A stretch of DNA of 64,000 bases from Pleodorina starrii (Eukaryota; Chlorophyta; Chlorophyceae; Chlamydomonadales; Volvocaceae). Below the pieces are notes generated by a model. That model worked only from the letters and a program-made list of their open reading frames with translations. It had not been told where the DNA came from and made no database searches. The stretch covers positions 1,178,001 to 1,242,000 of the forward strand of contig BRXU01000031.1 of assembly GCA_030267565.1 (NCBI GenBank). Reading direction: 5' to 3'. Below are positions 34,781-47,913 of this stretch, piece by piece. Made by a program: the position numbers and the translations under genes. The number at the start of each line of letters is the position of its first letter. Positions within the stretch are counted from its first letter, which is position 1.

Positions 34781-37700
34781 ATGGCGTCTCCACTTCACAA
34801 GTCCATTAATAATTTTAAGGCTCGATCAAGGCAATCTGTGCGCAGCGCATTTGGACCTGTACCCAGGCGCGCCATCGTAGGCCACGGACCGCATGGAGCG
34901 CGTCAAGGGCAAACATGCAGCCCCTGTCCCTATCGTTTTTGTGGGCCTGCGAGAGGAGGAATCGCTTGCAGCAGCCAGCAGGACCCCAGGGAGGCGCCTG
35001 AGAGCAGCGGCGACACAACCATCCTACTAGCGATGGGAGGTGAGCGAGCGAGCACGCGGTGGCGACAGCACAGGGGAAGGCAGACCATAAACTGAGCATC
35101 TCTTAACTTGTCCCAACAACGATGGAACGGCTGCCCCACGGTGCGATTGTCCGCGAATTTCCGTACACTACGTCACGTTAGTGAATTGGTCCTCTCCCTT
35201 GACTCTCAACTTGCTGCAGCGCTGGTCCTCGCCGGCGCCGCCACCGTTGGATACCCCCTCATCGCCGACCAAATAGAGGTCTGTACTGGCGGTCGGAGTC
35301 ACTCCGCAGAAGGGCAGCTTACCGTAGTCATTCATGAGCCTGTATTCGCACGAGCTGCTGCTCGCCCCTTTCACTCACACCCCGTGCTTCAGAGGCGTTG
35401 ACTTCGTTCCCCTTTCGCGTAAACGAGCTCCGAATCAAGGAGCGCTGCACGCACGCACCGGAGCACCGACCCTACGCGGTGAAAAATCAGGGGGCGAAAA
35501 AGTCACGGGGTGAAAAAGTCAGGGGGTTGTGCTGGCTGACTGGAAAGCCCCAATGGGGGTTTGCAAAGTCATGCGACTTGCACATCGCAACACACGCACT
35601 ACCGCGCAAGCCGGCAGTTTACAGGCCCCCAACGCTATCTCCCAAGCACTCCCTTCCGCTCCAAACCCTCATCCGCGCCTGTCTCCCGCCGCAGGACTTG
35701 ATATACTCAGCCGACTCCCTGTCTGGCGCGGGCGGGTTCGGCCCAGGTGGGGTTACGGGCGCAGCAGCTGTGGTGGCGGGTGCGGCAGGCGGCGGGGCAG
35801 GGTCACGTCCCTTCCCTCACCGAAGGGCCGCCGCCACTCGCCCAGCGTCCGCCTTGCCTCGTACAATGAAACCTGTGGCCCCCCCGACAGACAGACAGAC
35901 AGCCAGACAGGGCTTCCCCCCCTCCAGCCCCGCGGATAACCCCTCCAGCCCCGCGCGCGTCAACCACCTTCTCGCTGCTTCGGGCCAGCGCCGACCCGAA
36001 GGCGCCCTCCTCCTTTACCCCCAGCCATGGCCATGTTTTGCTCTGCTCCGAAGGCCCCAACACCCCTTCCCGAACACGCCTTGCCCCACCCTTGGGCCCT
36101 CATACTCTTCCCTTGCTGCTGCTCCCTGTCCTTGACCGGGTCCTTGCCTTTGTCCTTGCCCTTGTCCTTGACACTTGACCTATGACCCTTGACCCTGCTC
36201 CTGTTTCCAGCTGACTTGGTGGCGGGGCTGCTGTGGGGCGTGTCGCTGTTCTTCGCCTCGCCGCTTCAGCAGCTGCTGCTGTTCCTGGGCAAGATCGAGA
36301 CGGAGCGGCCGAGCGACTGGATCATCATGAACCTGGCGCGGGGGCCGCTGGGCATGAAGTGAGCGGGGGCGGGTTGGAGGGAGAGGGGGGAGGGCCGGGT
36401 GGGCAGCGGGACATCCGGCGGATTGTTCTGCGGCAGAGAAGCGGCAACACACTTTGCAAGGGCGGGAACGAGGGCGGTGGTGATGGTCCTTGGTCCCCCC
36501 AATCTACCGGTATCATATTCATTAACCCCCAAACCCTCCTAACCCTTCTAACCCGCCCCGACACAGCATCCTGGACGTCAATGAGGCCCCCGCCTGGCTG
36601 TCGTACTTGGCGGGCGGCATCTGCGTGCTGTCCGGACTGGCCATCAGCTACTGCCTGCAGGTACGGCGGCGGAATGTGTACGGCAGTGTTCAGCAGGCAC
36701 GTCCAGGGCTGGGGGAACCGTCACGATGAGTCGCATGGGGGGCTCCCTCGGCGCCACCTTGATTGGTGACAGCTGACTCTCCGCGCCCTCGCTTCCTCTG
36801 CTACTGTCGCTGCTGCTGCTGCTGCTGCTGCTTGTATTGCTTTTGTTCGTGTGGCTCCTGCTGTTGATGCTGCTGCTGCTGCTCACTTCAGCAGCTCACT
36901 CACACACGCCCCGTCATAACACGAACACTGTTTGTGTGTCAGGCGGGCTTGGGCGACAGCATCTGGGCGCTCAGCACGGGCACGGGCGCCTGCCTGGCGG
37001 CGGGGGTGTACGAGGTGGGCCGCCCCAAGCGCCTCAATCTGGAGGAGACGCGGCAGCTGGACCAGCAGTGGAGGGACTTCGGTGAGTCGCTCGCGCGCTG
37101 GACCGACCGACCGACCGATCGAGCGAGCGAGCGATTGATAGATCGATCGTTGTGGCTCGTTGAGGTCTTTTCGGGTTTCTGGGCTCCGGGGTTCAGCTGC
37201 AACGAGCTCTGGCGAAATGTACAGAATCACGACTGGAGGCGGCTTAGGGACGGCCTTTAGGGGCCTCCCTGCGCCCGCTCTCAAGCCCAGCTGAGGTGCT
37301 CAGCCCACTTTGGCCGTCCAGTCCGACCCGTGGGTCGCATGTGTCATTCCCCGACCGACCCCTGGGTCTTCGCCCGCCTCTTCGCCCGCCACTCGGCCCC
37401 AACGCAGTCGCTTTTGCCGAGTCGCGGCTCGTTCGGTCGGGCCGCTGCCACGAGAGCGAGGTGGCGGCGGCGTTCCGGCGGGAGCACGCGCGGTACCGCT
37501 CCCGGGAGGCCCTCCCAGATGCCGTACTGCGAGATCTGATTCGCAACTGGCACCCGGACGCCGACAGGACCCCCAACGGCTACTACCGCAACCTCTCCCT
37601 GACGGCGCGGGTCAATGCATTCACGGGCAAGGTCGAGGGCGGCGGCGTCGCCGCCGCCGCCGCCGCCGGTGCCGCGGCGGCGGTAGAGCCGCCGCCGGTT

Positions 37701-37787
37701 GAGGCGCGAGGTGCTGGTGGTGGTGGTGGCGAGGGGGAGGTGGTGGCGGTTGCGGCACGCGGCGGGTCTCCTGACCCGCAGCAATAG
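34781..37787 (+). CDS. Predicted plastid-targeted membrane protein, unknown function
   Basis: Not recognised to family level. Exons (+): 34781-35039, 35220-35278, about 35695-35746, 36211-36358, 36567-36660, 36943-37081, 37408-37787; 376 aa. The third exon's donor is ambiguous: GGTGGGG after 35746 or a later phase-equivalent site. The first 60 residues (MASPLHKSINNF, many Arg/Ser, no acidic residues) resemble a chloroplast transit peptide. Hydrophobic spans follow: ALVLAGAATVGYPLIA (about 87-102), LVAGLLWGVSLFFASPL plus LQQLLLFLG (about 125-150), YLAGGICVLSGLAISY (about 186-201) and a weaker one to about 230. The C-terminal domain is hydrophilic (FAESRLVRSGRCHESEVAAAF, LIRNWHPDAD, GYYRNLSLTARVNAF) and ends in an Ala/Gly/Val-rich tail. 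The layout suggests a thylakoid or envelope protein with a soluble C-terminal domain. Confidence 0.72.
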
Positions 37788-38147
37788 AAGTCTTGGCGAT
37801 TGTTGCAGAGTCCGGACCCCACCAAAGGGTCGTCCGGAGGGCACAGACGTTGGCGGTTGCTTGATATTGTACGATTGGTCCGTTGATCTGACGAATATAA
37901 CTGTCAAAATTATGGCTGTTGTTGTGCACGTTTGTTAAGCCCCGCGGGTGTTGTTGCGACGGCTGCCGTGACGAGCGAGAACGAGAGAGGGAGAGAGAGA
38001 GCGTGCTGGGTAACAGGGTGCTGCGGGCGTGTGGTTGGGTGGTGAAAGTGCGATGCAATGCAGTCGAGTGAAGTTACGTGACCCATAGGACACGAATCAT
38101 GCCATCATGTGCGATGCACGGGACGACAAAACCTGCTGTGGTTCTGT

Positions 38148-38170
38148 CGCGGCGGCGGCGGCGGCGGCGG
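38148..38170. repeat. CGG trinucleotide run
   Basis: About seven uninterrupted CGG units in non-coding sequence downstream of the plastid membrane protein gene. Confidence 0.85.
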
Positions 38171-39156
38171 AGAGCGAGAGAGGCCCCGTTGCCCGAAATT
38201 GAGGGACTGGACACTGGAGTTGTTGCTCAACGGACCCCGAGCATTACCGCACATACTCGGAGCAGAGGGAGTCAAGACAGCGGAGCGGAGCGGAGTGCTT
38301 ATGACACCTAGACCTTTGACACCGCCGATGAAGCCAGGAGCGAAGGAGGAGACTGTGCCTGATGCGCGGGAGCTGGAGCGGAGCGGGAGGAGCGGTGCGG
38401 GAGGAGCGGAGTGGAGCCCGGCAGAGGGGCGGCACAGCGCGACAGCGGCCCCGGGGGGAGGGTTCGACACGCGGCGAAGAGGAGCGAGCGAGGGTCGGGC
38501 ACGTTGCAATCGAAGTGAAGCGGGAGCTGAGTGCGAGAACGAGAGCGGCAGTGGAGATAGAAGAGCGACGCGATGTAGTGCATTATGCAGCGGCTGCAAT
38601 CGAACGAAGCACCGGGCCGCACTGCGCCGTCCTAATCTGGGTGCGCTACGGCGCTACGCTACGGCACCAGCTGAGCGGTCATGTTGGCGGTTGCGGACTT
38701 GCGTTGTTCGTACTTGGTTGCTGGCTTTGTTGGGCCAGTTTGCAAGGTTGGTGATATCAGGTCTGTCTGTCTGGGGAGCCGCCGGGCGCGGAGGAGGATC
38801 GGGCGGGCGCTGGCGTTGGTCACCTTGAGCCAGTGAGCGGCTGCGAGGATGAGTGATGAGTGACGAGCGGATGGCCCGGTAACAAGCCAAATTACAAGGT
38901 CCGCGTAAGAGCGGGGGCGTCCGTAGGAGCCGAGGGGCTGAGTGGCGAATCGACGACGATGGCACACCGGGAGAGGTAAGGCAGTGACCCACGCAGCAGC
39001 AGCTGTGCCGCCGTGCCCACACCAGCCCACCCGGCCCCTGCCCGGCCCACAAGGATCCACAGCTGCCGTTGCGGTCCACCGCCCCAGCCTCACGTTACAA
39101 ATGGGGACCATCGCCCCCGTGCGCCCACCCACCGTGCGTCAGCTCCACTTCTCCAA

Positions 39157-39368
<212 letters not shown>

Positions 39369-40036
39369 GCCCGACAGAGCCGAGGCGTGGGTTATGGGAG
39401 CAGGAGGGGTGGGGTGTCGGGTTGCCCCGATCCCAGGCCTCTCCCGCTACCGCGTCCACTTCTCCACATCAATTTAAGGAAAAGTGACGGCAGGATGGCG
39501 GCCAAAAAGCCGTTTGGGGACCCTACAGTCGCCCCGTGCTGCTATACGTGCGTGCGCCCCCTTCAGGGGATCCTTGGGGCGGCCGCCCGACTGTGTGCCG
39601 CACCAAAATCACCGAAACCACCGAAAGCATTGATGTGGACCGCAGCGCAGCGCAGCACAGCGGACACCCCCGGCAATGTCCGCAACCTACTGCCGCTAAC
39701 CTTCGCTTGTCAGACCAAGCGAAGCGGAGCAGAGTAGAACAACATAAAAGGGACACAAAGCCATTAGTCAAGCAAGCCGGAAGAGGAGCGAGACCGCCCG
39801 CTGCGCTGCGTCACAAGACGCCCCCGGGCGGGTGTGCCGCCCCCGGGTGTGTCTGTCTCCGACCATGGACGCTGGCCCTGCAGCCTCTGCGCGGCAACCA
39901 GCCTAACAACGTCCTCAATAATGCATCGTCGAGATACATGTCATTCGAAGCAGAGGCACGCACATGCATCGGCAGTTGTCACCTGAAAAAATTATCGACG
40001 AGGCCGCTTGCGATACGACATCGGCCCAGCACCAGT

Positions 40037-40072
40037 CATGCACATGTACAACGTAAGAGGTACATGTGCATG
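40037..40072. repeat. 13-bp inverted repeat with 10-nt loop
   Basis: CATGCACATGTAC at 40037-40049 pairs with GTACATGTGCATG at 40060-40072. Flanking bases extend the symmetry with a small bulge. Confidence 0.8.
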
Positions 40073-41905
40073 CATGACTGCACACCAACAACCCCCCCTG
40101 GAGCACCGCGCAGGAATCAACGTAAAACCGCTAATCCTGTCCACTCAATCTCCCCACCCCTCTCACATCCAAATTTTGTGGCCGCGGGTCACGCCCTCAT
40201 CCATTCAAGCCATTACATGCACACTTATGCGGCCTAACCTTGAATCAAAACAACCCTTATAGAATCACTTCTGTTTGCAGCTCGCGAAAACAAGAGGGCG
40301 GCCGCGGCGCAACTCCCCGCTCCGGGCCCGCTCATTTCGAGCGTACACTCCCGCTTATTCACCACCCTCGGAATTGTCGGAAATCAAGCTTGCTTGTGCG
40401 CAGAGCATTGCAGCAAACCGCACAAGATGTACTCCACCTCGCGGGAACCAAATATCGGCCCCGAGGCACTCGACACCTCTCTGCGCCCTGATTGAATCCA
40501 AAAGCCCATACCTTGATATCTCAAGCTCCTAGCCTCCTACCCGTTTGGACACTCTGCCCCTTCTCGCCGCTCTCATCAACTCGCCCTTCGCCTTGCATAC
40601 AAGCTTTCCCCCTTTTTTCGACTGCCTCTGCCTCCGCACCGGAGTGGGCCACCTCTATCTTGCGCGGGTGTCACCTGCAAGACACCACACAACCTTTCAC
40701 AAGCAGTTCGCCCCAATGCTGCCACCTTGCGTAAGTGTATGTGGCTTTTGCCCAGGCGCACGCGAACTCGCTCGCCAGGGCCGTACATATTGGGCCTTTC
40801 ATTACTGCAGAACACCTCTTGTCGATTGCGCATACAATGCCGTGCAAACCAGCCTCCCCAGCCATTACCCTATCCGTCCTCTCCTTTCTGCTGCACAATC
40901 AGCGGCCGGGCCGCAGAATGCCGCACATACAGCCGACTTATCGTCACCAAGTGCGCTCCGCCCATTGCTGACCTCTCCTGCTCTGACTCCGAGGAGCTCT
41001 TATAACGCAGCTCCGTCCATACTCTGACTGCCGCTGCTGCTACTGCCGATAACTGCTACTGCCATTGTTGTCACCGATGCTGCCACTACGATTATACACG
41101 CTGCTGTTGCTGTCCTCTGGTGCCACGTTTTGATGTCTCTTCTCTTCTACAGCGACTTCCGCCGCTTCTGCTCTTGTCAGCTGGCCACCAGCCGGAAATC
41201 ACATCTTTGCACACTCGAGGAAATCGTCCTGGGTACCCAGGTGAGGCGCGGAGAGGGGAGGAGCATCGAAGCGCAAGGCAAGGTCGGAGTGCGTCGTAGC
41301 ATCAGACTTGTGCAGAGGTAACCAAGACGAGCCACAAACACAAGCGAGTCAGACAATGAGACAAACAGAGACCCATCGTCATCGACTTTAAGCGGGTCAA
41401 GCGTGCACACAGTTTGCGTTGTAGCGAGGACGTGGCAGCAGCATCAGAGGGTCAGCGACAGGTGCCGTACAATGCACGGTGCTAAACGCGGAAGGAAAGA
41501 GCCGACCGGCGCGGAAATTGACGCGCGCGCGTTGAAAGGACTCGTAAGAGATCCGAAGGCTGGCAATGGGGTTTTCCCCATTGCCCGCCATACCAGCTGG
41601 GATTGACGGGGCTGCGGGCGTGCGGCCAAATACTGCAGGAGGAGCTGCCGGGTCGCTGGCTCTGCGCTCTGCGCTGTGCTGAGAAAGCACTGGCGGCAGT
41701 GCAAGAAGACCGAGAAGGGCCTGACGACGGCGAAAAGGGCAACAGCGCCCGCACTGCCGGCAACGGCCGGACGACTAAACGCGGCGCTGTCCATCGGAGT
41801 GCGCACGTTGCACACGCAAGCCGCTTGCCCGCGAACCTGCGTTCTCGAGTCAGCCCGACTGCCCGATTGCATCAGCGATTGAGAGACGCTGGTCTGCACC
41901 TACCA

Positions 41906-42652
41906 AGTCAAAGCCGTGGCTCTTGAGTAGTTCCGACGCGTTGTCGGGATGCATTTCACCGCCGTTCAGCGCCCGGTCAATGTGACTGAGCAGCTCCAGG
42001 CCCATCGTTGCCGGTTGCACGGGATCGCCCCAGGAAGCGCTTTCGGCGTCTGGCTCCGAACCGGCGGGCGCATCACTTGCGCTTGCGACCAGGATGGGCG
42101 CTGGCGCCCCAGCAACTGAGCTGAAGATAAAATGCGTCCCTTTATTCGCAGTCTCTGATTGCGTCGTCGCATGGCCGTCTCTTTGCAGCAAGGAGTTACC
42201 ACAGTGACGCCGGAGAGGCACGGCACTGCTGCGCTGTCGGTCCAGCTGAACATGTCCCTGTCGTCGCCAGAGATAAAATAAAGTAACGTAAGAGCGCTAC
42301 CATGCCACGCGGTCACGTTGTAAGCTTGCACTTGCAAGTTGTAAAGCACCTGGTTTCCCAAAGGATCTGCTTCCACGTGCAAAAATGTCGCGATGGACAC
42401 AATTGATGCCACTATAGTACACAGCACTATTAGGAAGAAGGAAGTGGCCAGCGCGACTTCGAGAGCCAACTCGGACTGCAACTCAGGAGGTACATTAAAG
42501 TTAAACAGCATCTTTGCAACAGCGACGTTTTTCAATACTATCTTCCAGTCTGCACTTGGCGCTGCACGCAGCGCAGTCGACGTTATCGCGACGCTCCTAG
42601 CGTACTGCAGGATCGCACTCATGCCGTACTTGTGTACCAGAAGCCCGTTCAT
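41906..42652 (-). CDS. Doubtful membrane-protein gene fragment
   Basis: Low-confidence call. From an ATG at 42652 the minus strand reads MNGLLVHKYGMSAILQYA, then DWKIVLKNVAVAKMLFNF and a strong hydrophobic span (SFFLIVLCTIVASIVSIATF). Further along, in another frame (about 42110-41906), it reads SWGDPVQPATMGLELLSHID and GGEMHPDNASELLKSHGFDL before a possible donor. A GTAACT donor near 42200 and CAG acceptors near 42115 exist, but their phases could not be reconciled. It may be a relic or an internal part of a large polytopic protein. Confidence 0.3.
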
Positions 42653-44377
42653 TTGTGAACGGTTTCGTGGACAATTTCATCTACCGCTTACCGTAATGGA
42701 GCGTTCCAGATTATACACCTGAGAATATTCTCAATGGGCACTTCTTTGCGCTTGCACCACGCCATATGATAGTACTGCGCGGGTTCATTTAGTTCATCCT
42801 CGACGTGCCGAGCGCCACCGTCTTCAGATTCTCCTTGAATCGCGCCTGCAACTCCACCTTGAAGATCGCCTCAACGGACCTACAGGCCTAGCTAGGGTTG
42901 CGCACGGGTTGGTCCACGGGGCTGGATTAAACATCAGCTCCTAAGACGGAAGTAAAACGGGGAGAGAATTGCTTTTACTGTGTTCCGGTGCGCAAGGTTG
43001 GCGTTCCGATCTCCTGAATGGACGTGCCATGGCCCTTGGCTTGTCCTGGCCAGTCCTGGCTCAAGTCGCGACCTAACCGTCAGCCGCTCAACCCGTCACT
43101 CTCGACGCCTGCCTGTACAGATGACTTTGAGACAATGTCCATCGCATCCAATAATCCCGCCTTAAACTGAATTGGCCATCACTCCTACGTCCTACAGTCA
43201 AGTCGGGACATCGCCCCGCGTCTCCCCCGCCCCGCCGACGCCATAAATCTGCGTCGCGTTGCACGTTCCCGTCGCTCCAACTGTGTTGGACATCGATATC
43301 GGCTCCCCTAGCTCGAGCTCGCGAGGTGGCCAGCGTCGTTGTTTCACTCTGTTTTGGGCACACACACACAAAGTAACACTTTTGGGGGCTGGAGGCGGGC
43401 TGGAGCCGCGGGTGGGAGTGCGTCAAACTGAGCGGAGGGAGGGCGAGAGATATCTTGCTATCTAGGTCAGGTGCGGCGATGCACCGGCGCTCGTTTTGGG
43501 TCCACTGCAAACGGGTTTATTCAATCAAGTTTAGGACATTTGTGGTACTCGGTTGAAGATAGATGGCAAGGGTGAGGCGGAGCCTCGGAACCTGTTGCTG
43601 CGGGCTCCAAGCTGTGGTGGAGGAGCCAGGAGCGGCCCGGGAGCGCGGAATCGAAAGGGCCGGTCTGTTGTCCCCCCAAGTGCCGCGTACTGCTACATGT
43701 TCGCTGTTGCGGTGAGCACACATGCACGGGGTTCGGCGTCCCGTCCAGAAGGCTGTCGTAACCCATCCACGCCGCTTCTTTAACTACAAGCGTTTTCCAC
43801 ACGCGAGGCCCAGACGAGCCAGGGGGCTCATCAATCACTGGAACTCAGAAGAAATCTTAAAAAAAGGGAGGAAAAGAGGTGAAGTCAATTGCATGATGTG
43901 ACAGCCAGAAACCAGGGAAAACCAACTACACAAGCTTGGTTCTCGACGTTCGGAAAAGGGCATGTAAGTAACGTGAAGCGCTTTTGTAAGGCTATACAGC
44001 TTACCTAAACTCATAGTAAATGTTACATTCCCATTTGAGACATTATCATAGGCATTTGTCGCAAGGAGTCACAAGCTCACAACTCACGCCAGCGGTGGGG
44101 GTTAGGGGGTAGAGCTACTATCGTACGTTTCAGGAATAAAGTGCTTGTTCGCCGTGTTATGTACACGTGACAACCTTTGTCAATGAGGTGTTATAGTCTG
44201 AATGTACTGACATCTTGAGAGCACTTAGCGCTGGGACTAATTACGGTCTTTTGTCGTGGTCTTGTCGCTGTCGGACTTGGTAGTCCTTGATTGCTGGCTG
44301 GTGTATCGAACGCGCTATAATAATATTATACGTAGCTTGATTAGCCAGTTTGATTGGGTAACATAAAGAAAACTAGC
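42653..44377. other. Non-coding region
   Basis: About 1.7 kb with only short, unsupported open frames. The AT-richer part at 43850-44350 probably includes the promoter of the small gene starting at 44378. Confidence 0.45.
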
Positions 44378-44849
44378 ATGATTGACGAGGTCAGCATTTC
44401 ATTCTGGGACAAGACGTGGCTTGTATCCATAGGCATATGCGCCTACACAGTCAGCATCGCCTTAATCGCATGTTCCCATCGTTGGCATCGTCCTTGCGCG
44501 GCCGAGGACGACGGCGAAGGCGGCCAGGCAAGTGCAAAGGAGGGTTACTAGTCAAATCGTAGCACACTGCCCGACGCCTAGGTTCGGAGAAATGCTGTTG
44601 TGTGAACGCTGCTGCCTCGCACCCCCGGGGGCAACGGGGCTGAACCCTCTCGCGCTCCTGTCCCGGCCCGCCCCGCCGAGACAGGTCCTGGCGCAGCCTC
44701 AGCCGCAGCCGGAACCGCAGCCGCAAGCACAGTCGGAACCACAAGCACAGGCACAGCCAGCTCCCAAGTTTCCACGACAGGCCCCCAACGCTGTACGACG
44801 TGCCCGTGAAGCTGCTCCAAACGTTGCGGTCGCCGCCGCCAAGAAGTGA
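44378..44849 (+). CDS. Small single-pass membrane protein, 104 aa
   Basis: Not recognised. Two exons (+): 44378-44527 and 44685-44849, joined in phase 0 across an intron with a GC donor (CCAG|GCAAGT, a good GC-type consensus) and a GACAG acceptor. The protein starts MIDEVSISFWDKTW, followed by one transmembrane span (about residues 14-32, LVSIGICAYTVSIALIACS), a short basic stretch, an acidic patch (AAEDDGEGG), then a Pro/Gln-rich repeat tail of PQ and AQ units and a basic, Ala-rich end. If the intron is not removed, the first exon reads to a stop at about 44551, giving a 57-aa product. Confidence 0.55.
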
Positions 44850-47800
44850 AGCCGGCGTCCGCGGTGCACCACCCTCGTGAGGAGCCCAGCTGCAGGAAGG
44901 CGGTTGGTGGATTAGTTGGTCGGTTAGTTGGGTGGGAGACCAAAATGGCTGACGAGCAGGGGCCGAGGTCGGCGTTGTCGCGGCTGTTTCGCCTTTTGTC
45001 GATTTCGGGGGGCGGGGAGGCGGGTGGGCGGTCGCCATTCCTGACGAGTTCTCAATTCTTGAGCAGCCAGCTAAGTATTGGGCCTCTGAGACGGCTTTCT
45101 TCCGCCGGCAGGGGAGCCGGAAAGATCTGCACGACGGTCAATGTTCTGGAAGAATGGAGGGGGGGGGGGACGGTCAATGTTCTGGAAGGATGGACAGGGC
45201 GAAATGGGTGGTGTTGGCCACACGCTGGCGTCGGACAGGTTCGCATCGGCTTGCTCAGCTTTCTTTGCTTGCACTGGTGAAGCGCCTCTGGTACTGTGCG
45301 ATGAAATGAACAAGGTGGTAATGCCGTTGCCAAGAATCAATAATGGGGTTGCTGGCGCAAGACTGGCTGGTAAGATTGTCGTACCCGATGGGTACGACAT
45401 GCCGTACCCGATGGGTACGACGTAAGGAATGGGGAGACGGAACCCGTTCCAGAGCAATAATGGTGGAACTGGCGATTTGTCTCGTGTGTGGAAATGTGGT
45501 TTGGTTTAGTTGGGGGAAGGCTGTGTGAGTCCTGTGTGTGTGTGCGTGAGAGAGGGGGGGAGAGCGTGAGAGGCAAAGAAAGTAACTGCTTATGGTTCGT
45601 TACAACTCGCCGCCATGCCGCGTTCTTTAGTTTCATACGAATAATTATGCCTTGCGTGCTTATTAATATAACCCGCGTATCCCCACGGAAGCGAAATGGC
45701 GCCTTTGCGAACTGGCGCGTGCGAAGCGAATTTATCGGTCGGGCTCTGGGCTTGCACCGGCTGGGTTCTAGCGTTGGTAGTGCCAGGCAAGCGCCTACTC
45801 GATTATGAAGCAATGTTCATCCGGGGGCACAAGTCGTGTCACCGTTCAATAAATAAAGAAAAGATCAATGGCCGGAGGCTCGGGGGGTGCGACTGGTTGG
45901 TTGGTTGGTTCGTTGCTTGTTTCACAACACAGAAGGCGCGCAACGCGCGCCGCGATGCACAGTTTTAGCGATTTGGCGTTCGGGCCGGATTGCGGTTGGT
46001 CGGCGTCCGTCGTGCGGGGAATCGCCGGAAGGAGCACAAGAAGGCGGCCGGCGGGGGTCCCCCGGCGGTGAATTATTTTGGCTCCCATGCTCCCGGCACC
46101 GTGCCTGGTGGGCTTGGGCTGCTTCCGGGGATTCATACATCTCTTTCGATCTAATAACTTTATCGGTGCGTTGGAGCACTGCGTGCGCCAGGGAGGGAAA
46201 AGCGCGGAGGGTCCCGGGGTCAGGCGCCGGACGGGCGGGCGGGCGCACGTTTGGCAGTCGCCGGGCTGTGCAGGAACGGGCGGGCTTTGCAGGCAGAGCG
46301 ACTGCGAGGCGGTGGAGTGCTGTGAACCGGGGCGGGGAGGGGAGGGGCGGCCGGGGGAGGTTCCGCTTGGGTGGGGTTGCGGAGAGCGCTACTCAGGGTT
46401 TCCAGCTTGGGTGTGGCGAGAGGCAGCGTCCCGAGGGCTGGTTGGCAGCCCCTAGCTAAGCTACCTGACCCTGCCTCACCACGGCCTCGTGCAGGCAGCG
46501 GGAGGGAAGGGTGGTTGGCTGCCCTGGCAACGGCGCCCGCTGCTGTACTGCACTGTACTGCACAGGCCCGTTTGCCGTCGGACGGTCGCCGAGGTCGGTT
46601 GGCCCCAGGCGTCAGGGAGCTTCACTACTCCAGGGAAAGCTCTCAGCGGTTGGTGGGCGCATGTGTGTCTTGATGGATGTACGGAGTGGGTTGGCGGTTG
46701 GTGGTTGGCTGGAGTCACTGGAGAGCTCGTGCTGCTAGCAGACACCATAACGCGTGCGGTGCAGGCTGACCCTAGCCACACAGATTGGAACGAGTGGCGA
46801 CGCATGACAGTTGCCATACCGTGCGTGCTTGCGTTGCTTGCTTACTCAGGAGTGGTTAGAGCGGTTGTGTTCCGGAGTGCCGGGAAGCGGCCTGGGGTTC
46901 GGGCTTCGTGTGCGGATGGGTAGAAGAAGCTCGGGGGGTGGCGCGCTAGTACGGCTGCGCAGAAGTTGTACGACGAAACGTGGCTCGGCCGTGGGCCTTC
47001 GTGCAGAAGTCTGGTGAACGCGAGCCTCTGCTGGCACTGCGGGAACGAGAGCACGGAGGGCTTAGGGTTCCGTTTTGCGCGCACTGCCTGCGCCCGTCGG
47101 GCTTCGGGGCGGGCCGCAGCAGTCCCGAACGGTCTGCTTGCTGAGTGCGGCGGCCGGGAATGGCCACCATGTTACACGGCAGTGGATTCAGGTTCCAAAA
47201 GCGTGGATCCAGACACCGAGGTGCACCGAGCAAGGCGAGGCTAGCACAGTAGCACTGGACACAGCAGACGAGCGGAGCTACCTGCACGTCAAGCTTATCA
47301 GCCGCGACGATTATGTGTGACATGACGTGACAGACGCAATCCCAATCCGCATCCAGTGTGCAAGCAACCCCAGATCTGCGCCATCCAACTGAAGTTGAGC
47401 AAGCAAGACGGCCTGCCGTACTTGCACGGTCCGATTTGCAGGGGAACCAGAGGATCGCCGTACTGATGTCACGCAACACAGGATCTAGCAAGCAGGCCGC
47501 GCCCACCCGGCACCGCATCTGCGCCCACCCGCAATGCGCCTCCCGCCCAAACTCAGTCCACTTCCGGCCACTCCGGCCGCAAGGCAACCTTCGCTCACCA
47601 CACCACATCTCCCCCCAACCGCCCGAGTTGGCAACAGCAGCACAGCGCCATGCCACAGCGTCAGCCCCACCGGAAACACCATACCCGGTACACGCCCAAC
47701 GCCCCGTCCCGCCCAGGGGGACGAGCGCCCTCGCCCCAGGCGCACTGCCCCCCGGTCGGCCGCAAAACCTGGAGCCCAGCCCCACGCTCCCGCCGAGCGG

Positions 47801-47913
47801 TGACAGCACCACCACACATCTTCACGACAGTAGTCCCGACTACTGGCTATCAACCCCTCCTACCCCATTCCAGGGTTCAGGCAACCGCGACCCAGGCGGT
47901 GACGGCGGCCGCA
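44850..47913. other. 3-kb intergenic region
   Basis: No frame with recognisable coding content. It includes the palindromic repeat at 45378-45418. A TTACA at 47172-47176 (TGTAA on the minus strand) is a candidate poly(A) signal for the gene ending at 47914. Confidence 0.45.
45378..45418. repeat. Duplicated palindrome GTACCCGATGGGTAC
   Basis: A 9-bp-arm palindrome, GTCGTACCC-GAT-GGGTACGAC (45378-45398), is followed after ATGCC by a second copy of its core (45404-45418), in non-coding DNA. Confidence 0.85.
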
